DNA of 64,000 nt from Thermogemmatispora carboxidivorans (GTDB lineage: Bacteria; Chloroflexota; Ktedonobacteria; Ktedonobacterales; Ktedonobacteraceae). This document shows, one piece after another, positions 51,508-60,800 of the stretch. The translations under genes and the position numbers were made by a program. Under the pieces are notes generated by a model. The model was not told where the DNA came from and did no database searches. It worked only from the letters and a program-made list of their open reading frames with translations. Where the stretch lies: the NCBI RefSeq assembly GCF_000702505.1, contig NZ_JNIM01000001.1, positions 682,001 through 746,000 of the forward strand, read 5' to 3'. Numbering within the stretch: position 1 is the stretch's first letter; the number at the start of each line of letters is the position of its first letter.

Positions 51508-54500
51508 TCAGGAGGAGGGTTCTGCTGGTTGATGTTGCAGCAGGTCGAGCGTGGCACCACACTCGCTGAGGATGCCTGTGGCCTCGCGCTGATAGTTGAG
51601 GGCCTCGCTCTGGCGTCTGGGGCTGTGTTGTAAGAGCAGCTGGGCATAGGTGATCAGGGTACGGGCGTAGTGCAGTCGCATGCCGCGTTCCTGGAAGATG
51701 CGCAGGGCCTCCTCAAGATGGTGCTCTGCCTGTGGGTGGACCTCACTGGTTTCTGTGTGGACAGAGATACGGCCTAGCAAGGCCAGGGCCTCCCCCTGGA
51801 TGATCGTCATGTTGGTGCGGCGCGCCTGGTCGAGAATGGCCTGAGCCTGAGACTGCGCGCGGCCTGCTTCCCCAAGGAGGAGGTTGACCTCGGCCAGGGT
51901 CAGTTTTCCCTGGGCTTCGACGTCTGCGGTGATCCCTGATTGGGCTGAGGCCAGCCGCAGTGCGGCCCGGGCTCGTTGAAGCAGTCGTTGCTGAAGTTGT
52001 TGGCCCTGGGCTCGTTGCTCTGGCTCGAAGACCCCTTCTCGGGAGAGGCTGGCCTGCAGTAGGCGTGCCTGGCTCAGGCGCAGACGGGCCAGGGCGACCA
52101 GGGCCGAGCTGATGCAGGGACTGCTTTTAATGGTGCGTCCGATGGTTAGCGCTTGATAGAGGGCCTGGCCGGCCTCACTCAGCTGACCGCGAGCCTGCAG
52201 GACACCAGCCAGGTAGCCGTTCCAGTAGCTGAGGTAGACCTGGTCTTTCCCTTGCTCGCCCTGGGCAATGGCTTGCCTGAGATAGCGCTCGGCGTCGTTG
52301 AGGTCGCCTGTGCGTTCGGCGAGAATGCCCAGGTTGCTGAAGACAACGGCCATCAATGGCAGGTCGCCTACCTCGTCTGCCAGCTCTAGTGAGCGACGAC
52401 AGTAGGCCAGAGCGTCTGTATGGTTAGCGCGGTAAAGAAGCACATGTCCGATATTGCAGCAAATATGGGCAATTTCTCGCTTATGGCCGAGTTCTTCGGC
52501 GAGTTGGAGGGCGACTTGCAGGTGGTGCAGGGCCTGCTCGTGGCGACCGGTGTTGATCTCCAGGGTACTTAAGAAGCGGTGGGTGCGGGCTAGACCGATG
52601 GGGTCGCCGCTGATCAGGGGGGTAGCGGGTCGTGTTGCTTGGAGAGTCGGCTTCTCCTCGGCGTTGGCTGGGATTGAGGAGGGTGCGCTACCGGTGCGCG
52701 TCTGGAAGCTGTGAGTGTAGAGGGCTTCAAAGAGGCGCAGAGCCTCCTGTCCCTCCTGGCGTGCCTCGCCGTAGCGGCCTTCGTCATTGTAGATGTAGCC
52801 TCGCAGGTAGCGCAGGGTGGCCCAGGCCATTCCTCCTTCAATGCCTGCTGTGCGCAATCTGGTGGCGGCCCGGTCGCAGTAGTCGTGGGCGCGGGCGAAG
52901 TCGCTCATATAGAACCAGGTGCGGCCAATCTCGGTGAGCAGGCGCGCTTCAAGTTGCGTTTGATAGGGCGGGTCGCTTGGGGTGTGTGTCCGGCCTTCCT
53001 GTGCAACATCAAAGGCACGCTGATAGAGCTGGCAAGCCTCGGCGTAATGTCCCTGGATACGGATGCACTCGGCCAGTCTCCCCAGGAGATAGGCGCGGCG
53101 GTCATAAGGGAGGGCCTGGGGGCTCCTGGTGGGCGTGGTGGGGTCGCTGACCTGGGGAAAGTGTTCGACGGCGATCCGATAGAGGCGGGCCGCCTCGGTA
53201 TAAGCTGAAAGGGCGTAGGCGGCTTCTGCTGCCAGCGAGGCGTAGTGGATAATCTGCTCGGGCGGGCCGCCGCCGGCGACCAGGTGATAGGTGATCATGG
53301 CGGCGCCCTTCTCTTCGTGGCCTCTGTAGAGCTGGCGCAGGGTCTCGGCGGCGCGTCGATGGAGTAGGACGCGCTTCATGCCCGACATGCTCTCGTAGAG
53401 ATGGCTCGCCAGCAAAGGATGCCAGAAGTGGTAGCTGATATGGCTGCCGCTGCTGGTCTCGCTCAGGACGCCGGCTTGCAGGGCCTCGTCTAGCAGGTCG
53501 AGGACGCGCTCTTCGTCGAAGGGCTGGGGATCGGCGGCTTCCAGGGCGCAGAGGGCTTCGAACTCGAAGGAGCCGCCGAGAATGGAGGCGTCGCTGAGCA
53601 GGCGGCGGCAGTGGCGACTGAGCCGGGTGAGGCGCATATCGAGCACGGCGGTGATGGTCTCGGGCAGGTGCTGCAGGCTTGCCTGAAAGCTGCTTTCGGT
53701 AGGAGAGAGCAACTGCATTTCAATGCTGCGAGCCAGTTCCTCGGCAAAGAAGGGGTTGCCAGCGGCGTGCGACTGAATGAAGCGCAGGGCTGCCGGGGGC
53801 ATGTGGCTGACGATCTGGGCAATTTGTTCATCGGTGAGTGGTGGCAGGTCCAGGGTGATGACGCCGTGTTCGCGCTGCAGGTGGGCAATGAGCGTCTGGA
53901 GGACGGTATTGGCGGCCAGGTCGCTATCGCGGCAGGTGCCGATGAAGAGCACCGGGTGGCCGGCGAGGCGGCGCACCAGGTAGCCGAGCAGTTCACAGCT
54001 GCTGGCGTCGGCCCAGTGCAGGTCGTCCAGCACGAGCAGGAGGGGGATGTGTCTGCTGATGCGCGTCAGCAGTTCTTGCAAAGCCTCTTTGAGGCGCTGT
54101 TGTTCCTGCTCTGGTGGTAGTGGTGGGGGCGGCGGCAGGATCTCGTAGAGTTCGGGCAGGATAGCCCCGAGCGGGGCATACAGTTCGGGATGCTGTTGAA
54201 TCTCCTGGGTAAACCAGAAGTCTTGCCCGGTAATGCTTCGCAGTGGTTCAATCCAGAGGCGGTACGGGATGGCGCTTTCTTGCTCGTAGACGCGGCTCCA
54301 GATGACGGTCCACTGGCGTTGCAGGGCCTCGCGGCTGAGTTCTTCGGCCAGACGAGTTTTGCCAAGGCCGGGGGCTGCGACCAGGACGGCGTACTGAGGT
54401 TGGCGTTGGGTCGCCAGGGGCAACGTTGCGGTGGCCCCGTTGCGGGTGGGACCAGTCCCGCTGGCTGCGGGGGTCAGCCGCTCCAGGGCGGTTGTAGCGA

Positions 54501-55662
54501 GCTGCTCGGTGGTGATGAGGAGTTGCCGTAAGCGGGTCAGCTCCTGATCGCGTCCGACCAGGGGGCTGCGGTGGGTGCGCCCAATCTGAGGAGAAGAAGA
54601 GGTGGAAACACTCTCTCGGGAGGTGGCTGGCTGGCTCGGTTGAGGAGCAGGCTCAGGCAGGGGACGAGAGAGCGAATGGTTGGCGCAGATAGCCTGGTAG
54701 AGGGTCTGAAGGGCCTCGGAGGGGGTTCCTTCATGTGAAGAAAGGAACTGCTGGTAGAGGCGGATGGCCTCGCTGCGGCGGCGTAGGGCTGCCAGGCAGT
54801 ACATTGTCAAGGAGAGCGCTTCGTCATCGTTGGGGTTGTAGGCTAAGAGGCGTTCGAGCAGTGGCAATGCGCCAGTGAGGTTATCTCGGGAGAGGCGCAG
54901 ATCGACCAGGGTCAGCAGGGCCTGGCGCCAGCTCCTGCACAGGGTTTCGCGTCTTCTGGCAAGCTGGGCGGGATAAGGCGGTACAGTCCAGCCGGAGAGC
55001 AGGTCCCCTTTGTAGAGGCGCAGGGCTTCGTCCAGCAGGCTTTCGCGGAGCAGCTCGTCGCTGCAGCGCGCGGCCTGGTCAAGCAGCTCCTCGAAGGCGT
55101 CGGCGTCAATCCACAGGGTTTGCTGGCCGGCAAGGCTGAGCGTCTCCTCGCTTTCTTGAAGGAGTGTGGGGGCTGTGGCTAAGGCGCTGGCGCTGGTGAG
55201 CCAGTAGCGCAGGTTGGAGATGGCGCGTTCGAGGCGGCGGGTAGCCTCGGCAGGTGGCAGGTCAGGCCAGAGGATGGTCAGGGCTTGATGACGCGAGAGC
55301 TGACGCTCTGGACTGGAGGTCAGGAGGGCCAGGAGGGCGCGCCCGGCAAGCTGGAGGGTGGGGCGTCCGCCACGTCGGCTGGTTCGCTGTTCTTCGATGG
55401 AGCGTTCCAGACGTAGGCTGCCAAGCAGGTAGAGGCGTCGCAGCGAGGGCTGCGCTGGCTGACCGGCCACAATCTCTTGTTGCTCGATCTGGGTCAGTGC
55501 CTCTGGTGGCAGGGTGCGGCCAATATAGGTACGTGTGGTCTGGCCGCCCTCGCTGCGATAAGCGTACCAGTAAGGTCCGTGCCCGCGCCCTGCGCGACAT
55601 TTTTTACACTGTGGTTTGCCACAAAAACTGTACTGACGATAGTAGGTGACCTTACTGTTCAT
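51508..55662 (-). CDS. SARP-STAND-TPR regulator with zinc-knuckle N-terminus (copy 1)
   Basis: A 1,384-residue regulator. Order: an N-terminal knuckle with Cys14, Cys19, Cys22 and GHGPYWYAY (resembling the DUF6788 type seen in many Chloroflexota and Actinobacteria); an OmpR-like winged helix and BTAD/SARP domain (about 75-300; QLSRHQALTILWPDLPPAE); an AAA/STAND ATPase with Walker A APGLGKTR near 427-434 and Walker B LLLVLDDLHWADASSCELLG near 540; then many TPR repeats to the end. Such proteins are signal-gated transcription activators (AfsR/MalT type), where ligand binding to the TPR part lets ATP switch the protein on. The ATG at 55662 follows AAGGAG. Its paralogue is at 57854-61996. Confidence 0.92.
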   Translation of the reverse strand: MNSKVTYYRQYSFCGKPQCKKCRAGRGHGPYWYAYRSEGGQTTRTYIGRTLPPEALTQIEQQEIVAGQPAQPSLRRLYLLGSLRLERSIEEQRTSRRGGRPTLQLAGRALLALLTSSPERQLSRHQALTILWPDLPPAEATRRLERAISNLRYWLTSASALATAPTLLQESEETLSLAGQQTLWIDADAFEELLDQAARCSDELLRESLLDEALRLYKGDLLSGWTVPPYPAQLARRRETLCRSWRQALLTLVDLRLSRDNLTGALPLLERLLAYNPNDDEALSLTMYCLAALRRRSEAIRLYQQFLSSHEGTPSEALQTLYQAICANHSLSRPLPEPAPQPSQPATSRESVSTSSSPQIGRTHRSPLVGRDQELTRLRQLLITTEQLATTALERLTPAASGTGPTRNGATATLPLATQRQPQYAVLVAAPGLGKTRLAEELSREALQRQWTVIWSRVYEQESAIPYRLWIEPLRSITGQDFWFTQEIQQHPELYAPLGAILPELYEILPPPPPLPPEQEQQRLKEALQELLTRISRHIPLLLVLDDLHWADASSCELLGYLVRRLAGHPVLFIGTCRDSDLAANTVLQTLIAHLQREHGVITLDLPPLTDEQIAQIVSHMPPAALRFIQSHAAGNPFFAEELARSIEMQLLSPTESSFQASLQHLPETITAVLDMRLTRLSRHCRRLLSDASILGGSFEFEALCALEAADPQPFDEERVLDLLDEALQAGVLSETSSGSHISYHFWHPLLASHLYESMSGMKRVLLHRRAAETLRQLYRGHEEKGAAMITYHLVAGGGPPEQIIHYASLAAEAAYALSAYTEAARLYRIAVEHFPQVSDPTTPTRSPQALPYDRRAYLLGRLAECIRIQGHYAEACQLYQRAFDVAQEGRTHTPSDPPYQTQLEARLLTEIGRTWFYMSDFARAHDYCDRAATRLRTAGIEGGMAWATLRYLRGYIYNDEGRYGEARQEGQEALRLFEALYTHSFQTRTGSAPSSIPANAEEKPTLQATRPATPLISGDPIGLARTHRFLSTLEINTGRHEQALHHLQVALQLAEELGHKREIAHICCNIGHVLLYRANHTDALAYCRRSLELADEVGDLPLMAVVFSNLGILAERTGDLNDAERYLRQAIAQGEQGKDQVYLSYWNGYLAGVLQARGQLSEAGQALYQALTIGRTIKSSPCISSALVALARLRLSQARLLQASLSREGVFEPEQRAQGQQLQQRLLQRARAALRLASAQSGITADVEAQGKLTLAEVNLLLGEAGRAQSQAQAILDQARRTNMTIIQGEALALLGRISVHTETSEVHPQAEHHLEEALRIFQERGMRLHYARTLITYAQLLLQHSPRRQSEALNYQREATGILSECGATLDLLQHQPAEPSS

Positions 55663-57286
55663 CGCGCGCACTCCTTGCCGCTACGCAGGCTTGCTGCTGG
55701 GGAGCTGATCGCAGAGGCTGCTAGGAAGGGCCTGGCCTGCGTGCGTCGCACTGTTGTTGCTGGTGCGTCTAGGGGCCACTGGGCGGCCCACAGGCTCTTG
55801 CTCCTGGCGAGGGCCAGACAATGGCTGAGTGGCTGCGCTGGTCCCGACGGGTCCTGGAGAGCTGCCCCTGCCCTGGGCAGCCCTGGCGCCTTCGTAGGGA
55901 GAGGGTGATGGTTGACGATGTGGGGCAGCTGCTGTAGCTGGCTGCTTGCTGGCAAAGTGGGACGATCCCCGGCCTGTGCTGCTCTCGTTTGGGAGAGCGC
56001 TCTCTTTCTGTGCTCCGGTGCTGGTCTGGTGAGCTGGGCAGGAGAGCACCGGAGTGCTGCAGGCATTGCGAAGCCGTGGCGCTGGTTCCTGAACGGATCA
56101 TCTGGCGCCGTCGTTGCTACAGGCATGCGCTCTGCTGCTCCCTCGTCAACTGACCTGGCTGACGTGGCTTGGGCACCCTCTGGGGCCATCGCAGGTGTGA
56201 AGCGGAGCCGTTGTCTGACCTCTGGCCAGGCCGACCTGTTCTCATTCGTCTAGCATGCTAAGTCTGCCCGCTAATCTTTAGCAGGACTGCTGTAATCCCT
56301 TGGCAGCCGCGGGACCAAGGTTTGGGAAGAGACCTGCACCTGCCAGACCTCTTTCTCTCCTCTGAATCCCAAGAAGGCCGCACTGTGAAATGTAGGTAGT
56401 CACAGCTAAGATTACCCGATAAATATCGGTGCTTCAACCTGACCGCCAATTGCGACCGCTGGCGAGCAGGGCGGGAGGTCGAGCGGCTCATGCGAGCGAC
56501 CGGCGTTTCTTATTATAGCTTATGAGAGGCGATCTGTCAGGTAATGCTCGCTCTATGGTGGCAAGGGGCACCTGCCAGGGATTGCGGCCCGGCTCTGGTT
56601 GAGGTTCAGGGCCGTGGGGAGGTGCAGTAGTCAGGAGAAGGGGAATGGGAGACAAAAGGTGGGTCGGTCAGCGCTGCGGCTTCGAGGGGTTCAGACCGGG
56701 GGAGGCTGACCGACCCGTTCTATCGACAGGCGGGCCAGGCAGGTGCAGCCGGTGTGTCAGTGGACCGACATGGAACTACGGGAGGTGGCCGTAGCCCGTG
56801 GCCACTGGTTGTGGCACCCTGCCGGGGGCCTGAGCTGGCTCGCCATGTCTGCAATCACGATGAAGGGTGCGCCGATTAGTCGAAGTGAGACATCAGACGC
56901 TTCCTTTCTCAGGGACGTTACTCTGAGAGGGACGAGGGCGATCGGATCGGTTAAGTGATCTTGACCTGGTCGCATCCTCGCCCGCTCAGGCAAGGGTTGT
57001 GTCGTTTGCCCGTGTGGGCTATGTATGGATGGCTCTGGCCAATGCGGCCCGTAGAGGGCGGCGCTGCCAGGACGGCTGGAGCGACGGGCGCTGTTGCAGC
57101 CTCTGAGTGGCTGGGTGGTACCACGTGGCGCTCTGCGTCGCTCGCCGTCGCCGCCCCATCTCCAGGACCACTGCCAGCAGCAGGACCAGCAAGCTTCAAG
57201 CAAGGCAGCTCTTTAACAATGGTGCGCTGTACGTTCGCTGGCGGCCTGGTCAGGTGGCTCTCCCAGCTCGGAGAGCCGTCAGGCGA
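55663..57286. other. Long gap upstream of STAND regulator 1
   Basis: About 1,620 bases. It has a minus-strand promoter at 56512-56540 that implies a leader of about 840 bases, a palindrome CCGATA-AA-TATCGG (56416-56429), and a 12-bp inverted repeat (56661-56672 with 56705-56716). No open frame here has a ribosome site and recognisable protein sequence, though the minus-strand frame 56258-56491 starts close to the predicted transcript start. Confidence 0.5.
56512..56540 (-). promoter_or_regulatory. Sigma-70-type promoter upstream of STAND regulator 1
   Basis: Minus strand CTGACA (56540-56535), 17-base spacer, perfect TATAAT (56517-56512). It points at the STAND gene 840 bases away, so a long leader or an unrecognised small gene or RNA is implied. 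Confidence 0.65.
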
Positions 57287-57445
57287 TTAGGGGCTGCCGT
57301 GCCACTGGTAGTGAGGTACAACACTCAAGATATGGGTGAGGGCCTGGTGCTCGATCAGCGCCACGGCGCTCAGGGCGGCGGCTACAAGGAGCGCCAACAG
57401 GATAATGAGTGTTACCAGTTGCTTCTTGCTGAGAGCGATATGCAT
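57287..57445 (-). CDS. 52-residue membrane or secreted peptide
   Basis: A short gene with a very good ribosome site (CGAGGAGG, 5-6 bases before the ATG at 57445). The peptide starts MHIALSKKQLVTL, continues as one hydrophobic helix (IILLALLVAAALSAVALI) and ends with a polar tail (EHQALTHILSVVPHYQWHGS and Pro). A basic start, hydrophobic core and polar end fit either a signal-peptide-bearing secreted peptide or a single-pass membrane peptide with an outside C-terminus. It is too short for usual gene callers. It lies 409 bases after the stop of STAND regulator 2 and upstream of STAND regulator 1 on the same strand. No family is recognised. Confidence 0.75.
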   Translation of the reverse strand: MHIALSKKQLVTLIILLALLVAAALSAVALIEHQALTHILSVVPHYQWHGSP

Positions 57446-57853
57446 TGTGTTCCTCCTCGGCGGCGTGTACGGTTGACCGAAAAACAGGACGACTGGTCTT
57501 AGTGTCTGAATAGAAAAGGCTGAGGCTGACTCTATACTCTAAGGTTTTGGTCTGGGCTGGCTCACCTCCGACTTCGAGCAGCGGGCGCTTTGGATAGGCC
57601 TGGCCGCTGGCTACCACTATCGTGTCTCTTACAGGGCACTCTCAGTTTTGTTATCTGTATCGTACCCTATCTTGGGGTGAAGAAGCCCAGAGTTTTTACC
57701 TGTGTGGAGGGGCAAATAACATAGTGGATGGAAGAGGGACATATCAGAACTCCTGGATGTACGAGAGACGCTCTGCTGCTCTTCAGCATTGCCGGATGTG
57801 GGCGCGCAGCCTGCTAGCTGGACTCAAAGGTGAATGAAGCCAAGGTTGCAGGG
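57446..57853. other. Gap between STAND regulator 2 and the peptide gene
   Basis: 408 bases. A TATAGA box at 57536-57531 on the minus strand could be the -10 for the peptide gene, with no good -35. No gene is supported. Confidence 0.45.
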
Positions 57854-60800
57854 CTAACTGCGGCGCTCGCCGCCACGGAACGATTCCAGCAGGTGATGGG
57901 TGGCTTCGTAAGCAAGCTTATCCTGACAATCTCTGAAGAGCACCAGGGCATCTCTAAGCTGGGGGAGGAATTTGGCCTTTGATAACCTGACATTTTTAGA
58001 TGAAACAAGTAGAGATAGAAAGTATATCGAATGGCTGTACTCTATTTTTAAGCCCTTATTGTGCAGAGTACTTAGAGCCTGGTTGATCTGACGCTCTGCC
58101 TGCGCTCCTGCCCCTTGCGCCAGGAGGATAGTCCCTTGTAAAAACTGAGCCTTTGTAAACTCCAGGACTCGCTCATGGGCGTTCAGCGTGGCCAGCAACT
58201 CGCTCGTGAGCTTATGGGCCTGTTCTAACTCGTTGAACAGAAGGAGGACCTGAGCCAGTGCCAGCTTCCCCTCTACGAGGGTTTCGGATTCCAATTGCTC
58301 CAAAGTCAGAGCGCGCTCGAGAATCTGGCGAGCGCGCTTCAGACAATGCCTCGCCCTCCCAGCCGGGCTTTCACGACCAGGGGGCTGGTGGGCCTCTGCT
58401 GGCCTGCGCGCCAGCTCGTACATGGCCTGGGTCAGACGCATGGTGCCCAAGGCGACGAGCGCGAAGCCAAGGCAAGGCTGCAGATTAAGAGAGACGGCTG
58501 CGGAGAGTGCCTTTCTCATGCTCCGGGCTGCCTCCTGGCTCTGCATTTGCCGCTGCAAGATCGTGGCTAGAAAGGCGTTCCAGAAGCAGAAATATATCTT
58601 ATCACTGACCTTCTCAGCCATCTTCAAGCTGCTCTTGTGCTCTCTCGCGGCCAGGTCGAGGTCCCCCAGTCTGGCGGCTAAGAGGCCCAAGTTGCTGGTA
58701 ATCACGGCCTGCAACAGGGTATCCCCCAGCCTTTCTGCCAGCATCAAAGCCCGGCGGAAAGCCGCCTGGGCCGCTGGTAGTTGGGCTATGCTCAGATGGG
58801 CGTGGCCGATGTTGCAGCAGGCTGCAGCTATATCCCTATAGCGATTATATTGCTCAAATATCGTAAGAGCCATTTTCAGATGATAGAGGGCCTCTCTCGT
58901 CTGCCCAACGCTGTTGAGAATTGATCCTAGCAAACGGTGGGTAAGAGCGATGTCGACTTGGTCTCCCATCAGGCTCGTGTTAATATTGGTCTGCCTGAGT
59001 GGTTTGTCTAAAGGGAGCCTGATAGATGCCCGCTCCAGGTTCTGCTCGAACAGCTGCAGGGCACGATTGGCCTCCCGCAGAGCCAGCTGGTAATCACCGA
59101 CTTGCCATGCAATATAGCCGCGTTCGCGGTGAATACTGGCCCAGGCGGGGCTCTTCTCGATGTGGAGCTGTTGAAGGATCTGGGCGCTGCGCTCGCAGCA
59201 GTTGAGTGCCTGAGCGTTATCGTTGGCATCGTACCAGGTCCAGCCGATCTCGACCCAGATCATTGCCTGATACTGGGCCTCGTAGAGGGCCTCCTCCGGG
59301 CTGCTCGGCTGGCGCTCATAATTGCGCACCTCGAGCAGGCGCTCATAAAAGTGGCGGGCCTCCTCCGGTTTACTTTGCACCCGCAGCGAATAGGCCAGCA
59401 GCTCGTACAGGTCTGCCAGATTCAGGCGCTCCTCCTGGCTCCAGGCGGCCAGCGGACGCCCCTGCGACGCCTGCAAATACTGGATCGCCAGGCGATAATA
59501 ATGCTCGGCCTCCCCATAGGACGACAGCGCGTAAGCATGATCCCCCGCCAGTTCCGCATAGCGCCTGATCAGCGCCGCCTCGCCGCCGCCCTTCACCAAA
59601 TGCTGCGTAATCGTCGCTGCTCCTTCCGCCTCGCGTCCCTCATACTTCTGCTTCAGCACCAGGGCGGCCCGCCGGTGCAGACTCGTCCGCCGCGCTCCCG
59701 ACAATCGCTGGTAGAGATGCAGGCCGAGCAGCGGATGCCAGAAATGATAACTGATACGGGTCCCAGCCCCTTCCTCAACAAGGACACCCTCGCGCAGTGC
59801 CTCCTCCAATAGATCAAGTAGTTTAGATTCATCGATATTACTACCGCCCAACTGCTCTAGCTGCAACACCTCCCCGAACTCGAAAGCCCCCTCCAGGACC
59901 GAGGCATTGCTCAACAAACGCTGGCAAGCCGAGCTCAGACGCTGCAAACGCAGATCGAGCACCGCCGCAATCGTCTCAGGCAGCGGCAGCGCCCGCCCGA
60001 GCTCCTGCTTGTGACCGCCGTTCCCCTTGCCGATCAGCAACTGCTCTACCAGCTCCGGGCCTGTGCCGGCCAGCGTTCGCGCCAGCTCCTCAGCAAAGAA
60101 CGGATTACCGCCAGCCTGCTTCTGAATATAGTGGACTAGCGGCTCAGGCAAATGGGCTACCAGCGAGGCGATCTGCTCCTCGCTCAGCGGCGCGATTTCC
60201 AGCCGCAGAGCCACCTGCTCGCGCTGCAGATGAGGCAGCAGCAGCCGCAGCGGATGCTCCTCCGGCAGCTCCGTATCGCGATAAGTGGCGATGATCATAA
60301 TGGCCCGCTGCTGCAAATGGCGCACCAGGTAGGCCAATAGCTCGCAGCTACTGGGATCGGTCCAGTGCATATCATCCAGCACGATCAGCAGGGGAGTGCG
60401 CTCGCTGATCATCGTCAGCAAGTCCAGAGTGGCCTCCCAAAGGCGGCGCTGCTCGTCCTCGGGGGACAGGGGGCTGGCAAACTCAACATGGGGCAAAGCG
60501 TTCAACTCGGGGAGAAGAATACTCAAAGGCTGATAGAGCAAGGGGCGGTGACTAATCTCCTGAATCTGCCAGAAACCGCGGCTCTGAGCATTGCGCAGCA
60601 CCTCTGTCCAGGGCCGGTAAGGGACGCTGCTCTCCTGAGCATAGACCCGGCTCCAGGCGATGGCCCAACCGCGCTGCTGCGCCTCTCGTCCCACCTCCTC
60701 GGCCAGGCGCGTCTTACCGATCCCCGCCTCACCGGCCAGCAAAACGCACTGCGGTTGGCGAGGCTGATCGAAAGGAGAAATCAAGGCTCGCCGACGATTT

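Noticed and set aside
55659..56189. Minus-strand open frame of 176 codons in front of STAND regulator 1
   Set aside because: Low-complexity Ala/Pro/Ser sequence, no ribosome site, no domain, and it overlaps the start of the STAND gene.
56258..56491. Minus-strand open frame of 77 codons just after the promoter at 56512-56540
   Set aside because: The position is suggestive, but there is no ribosome site and the sequence is Arg/Ser-rich without any pattern. Left as an open possibility in the findings.
56645..56794. Plus-strand frame of about 50 codons with an AGGAGAAGGGG site
   Set aside because: The frame covers an inverted repeat, its sequence has no pattern and it is not placed in any operon.
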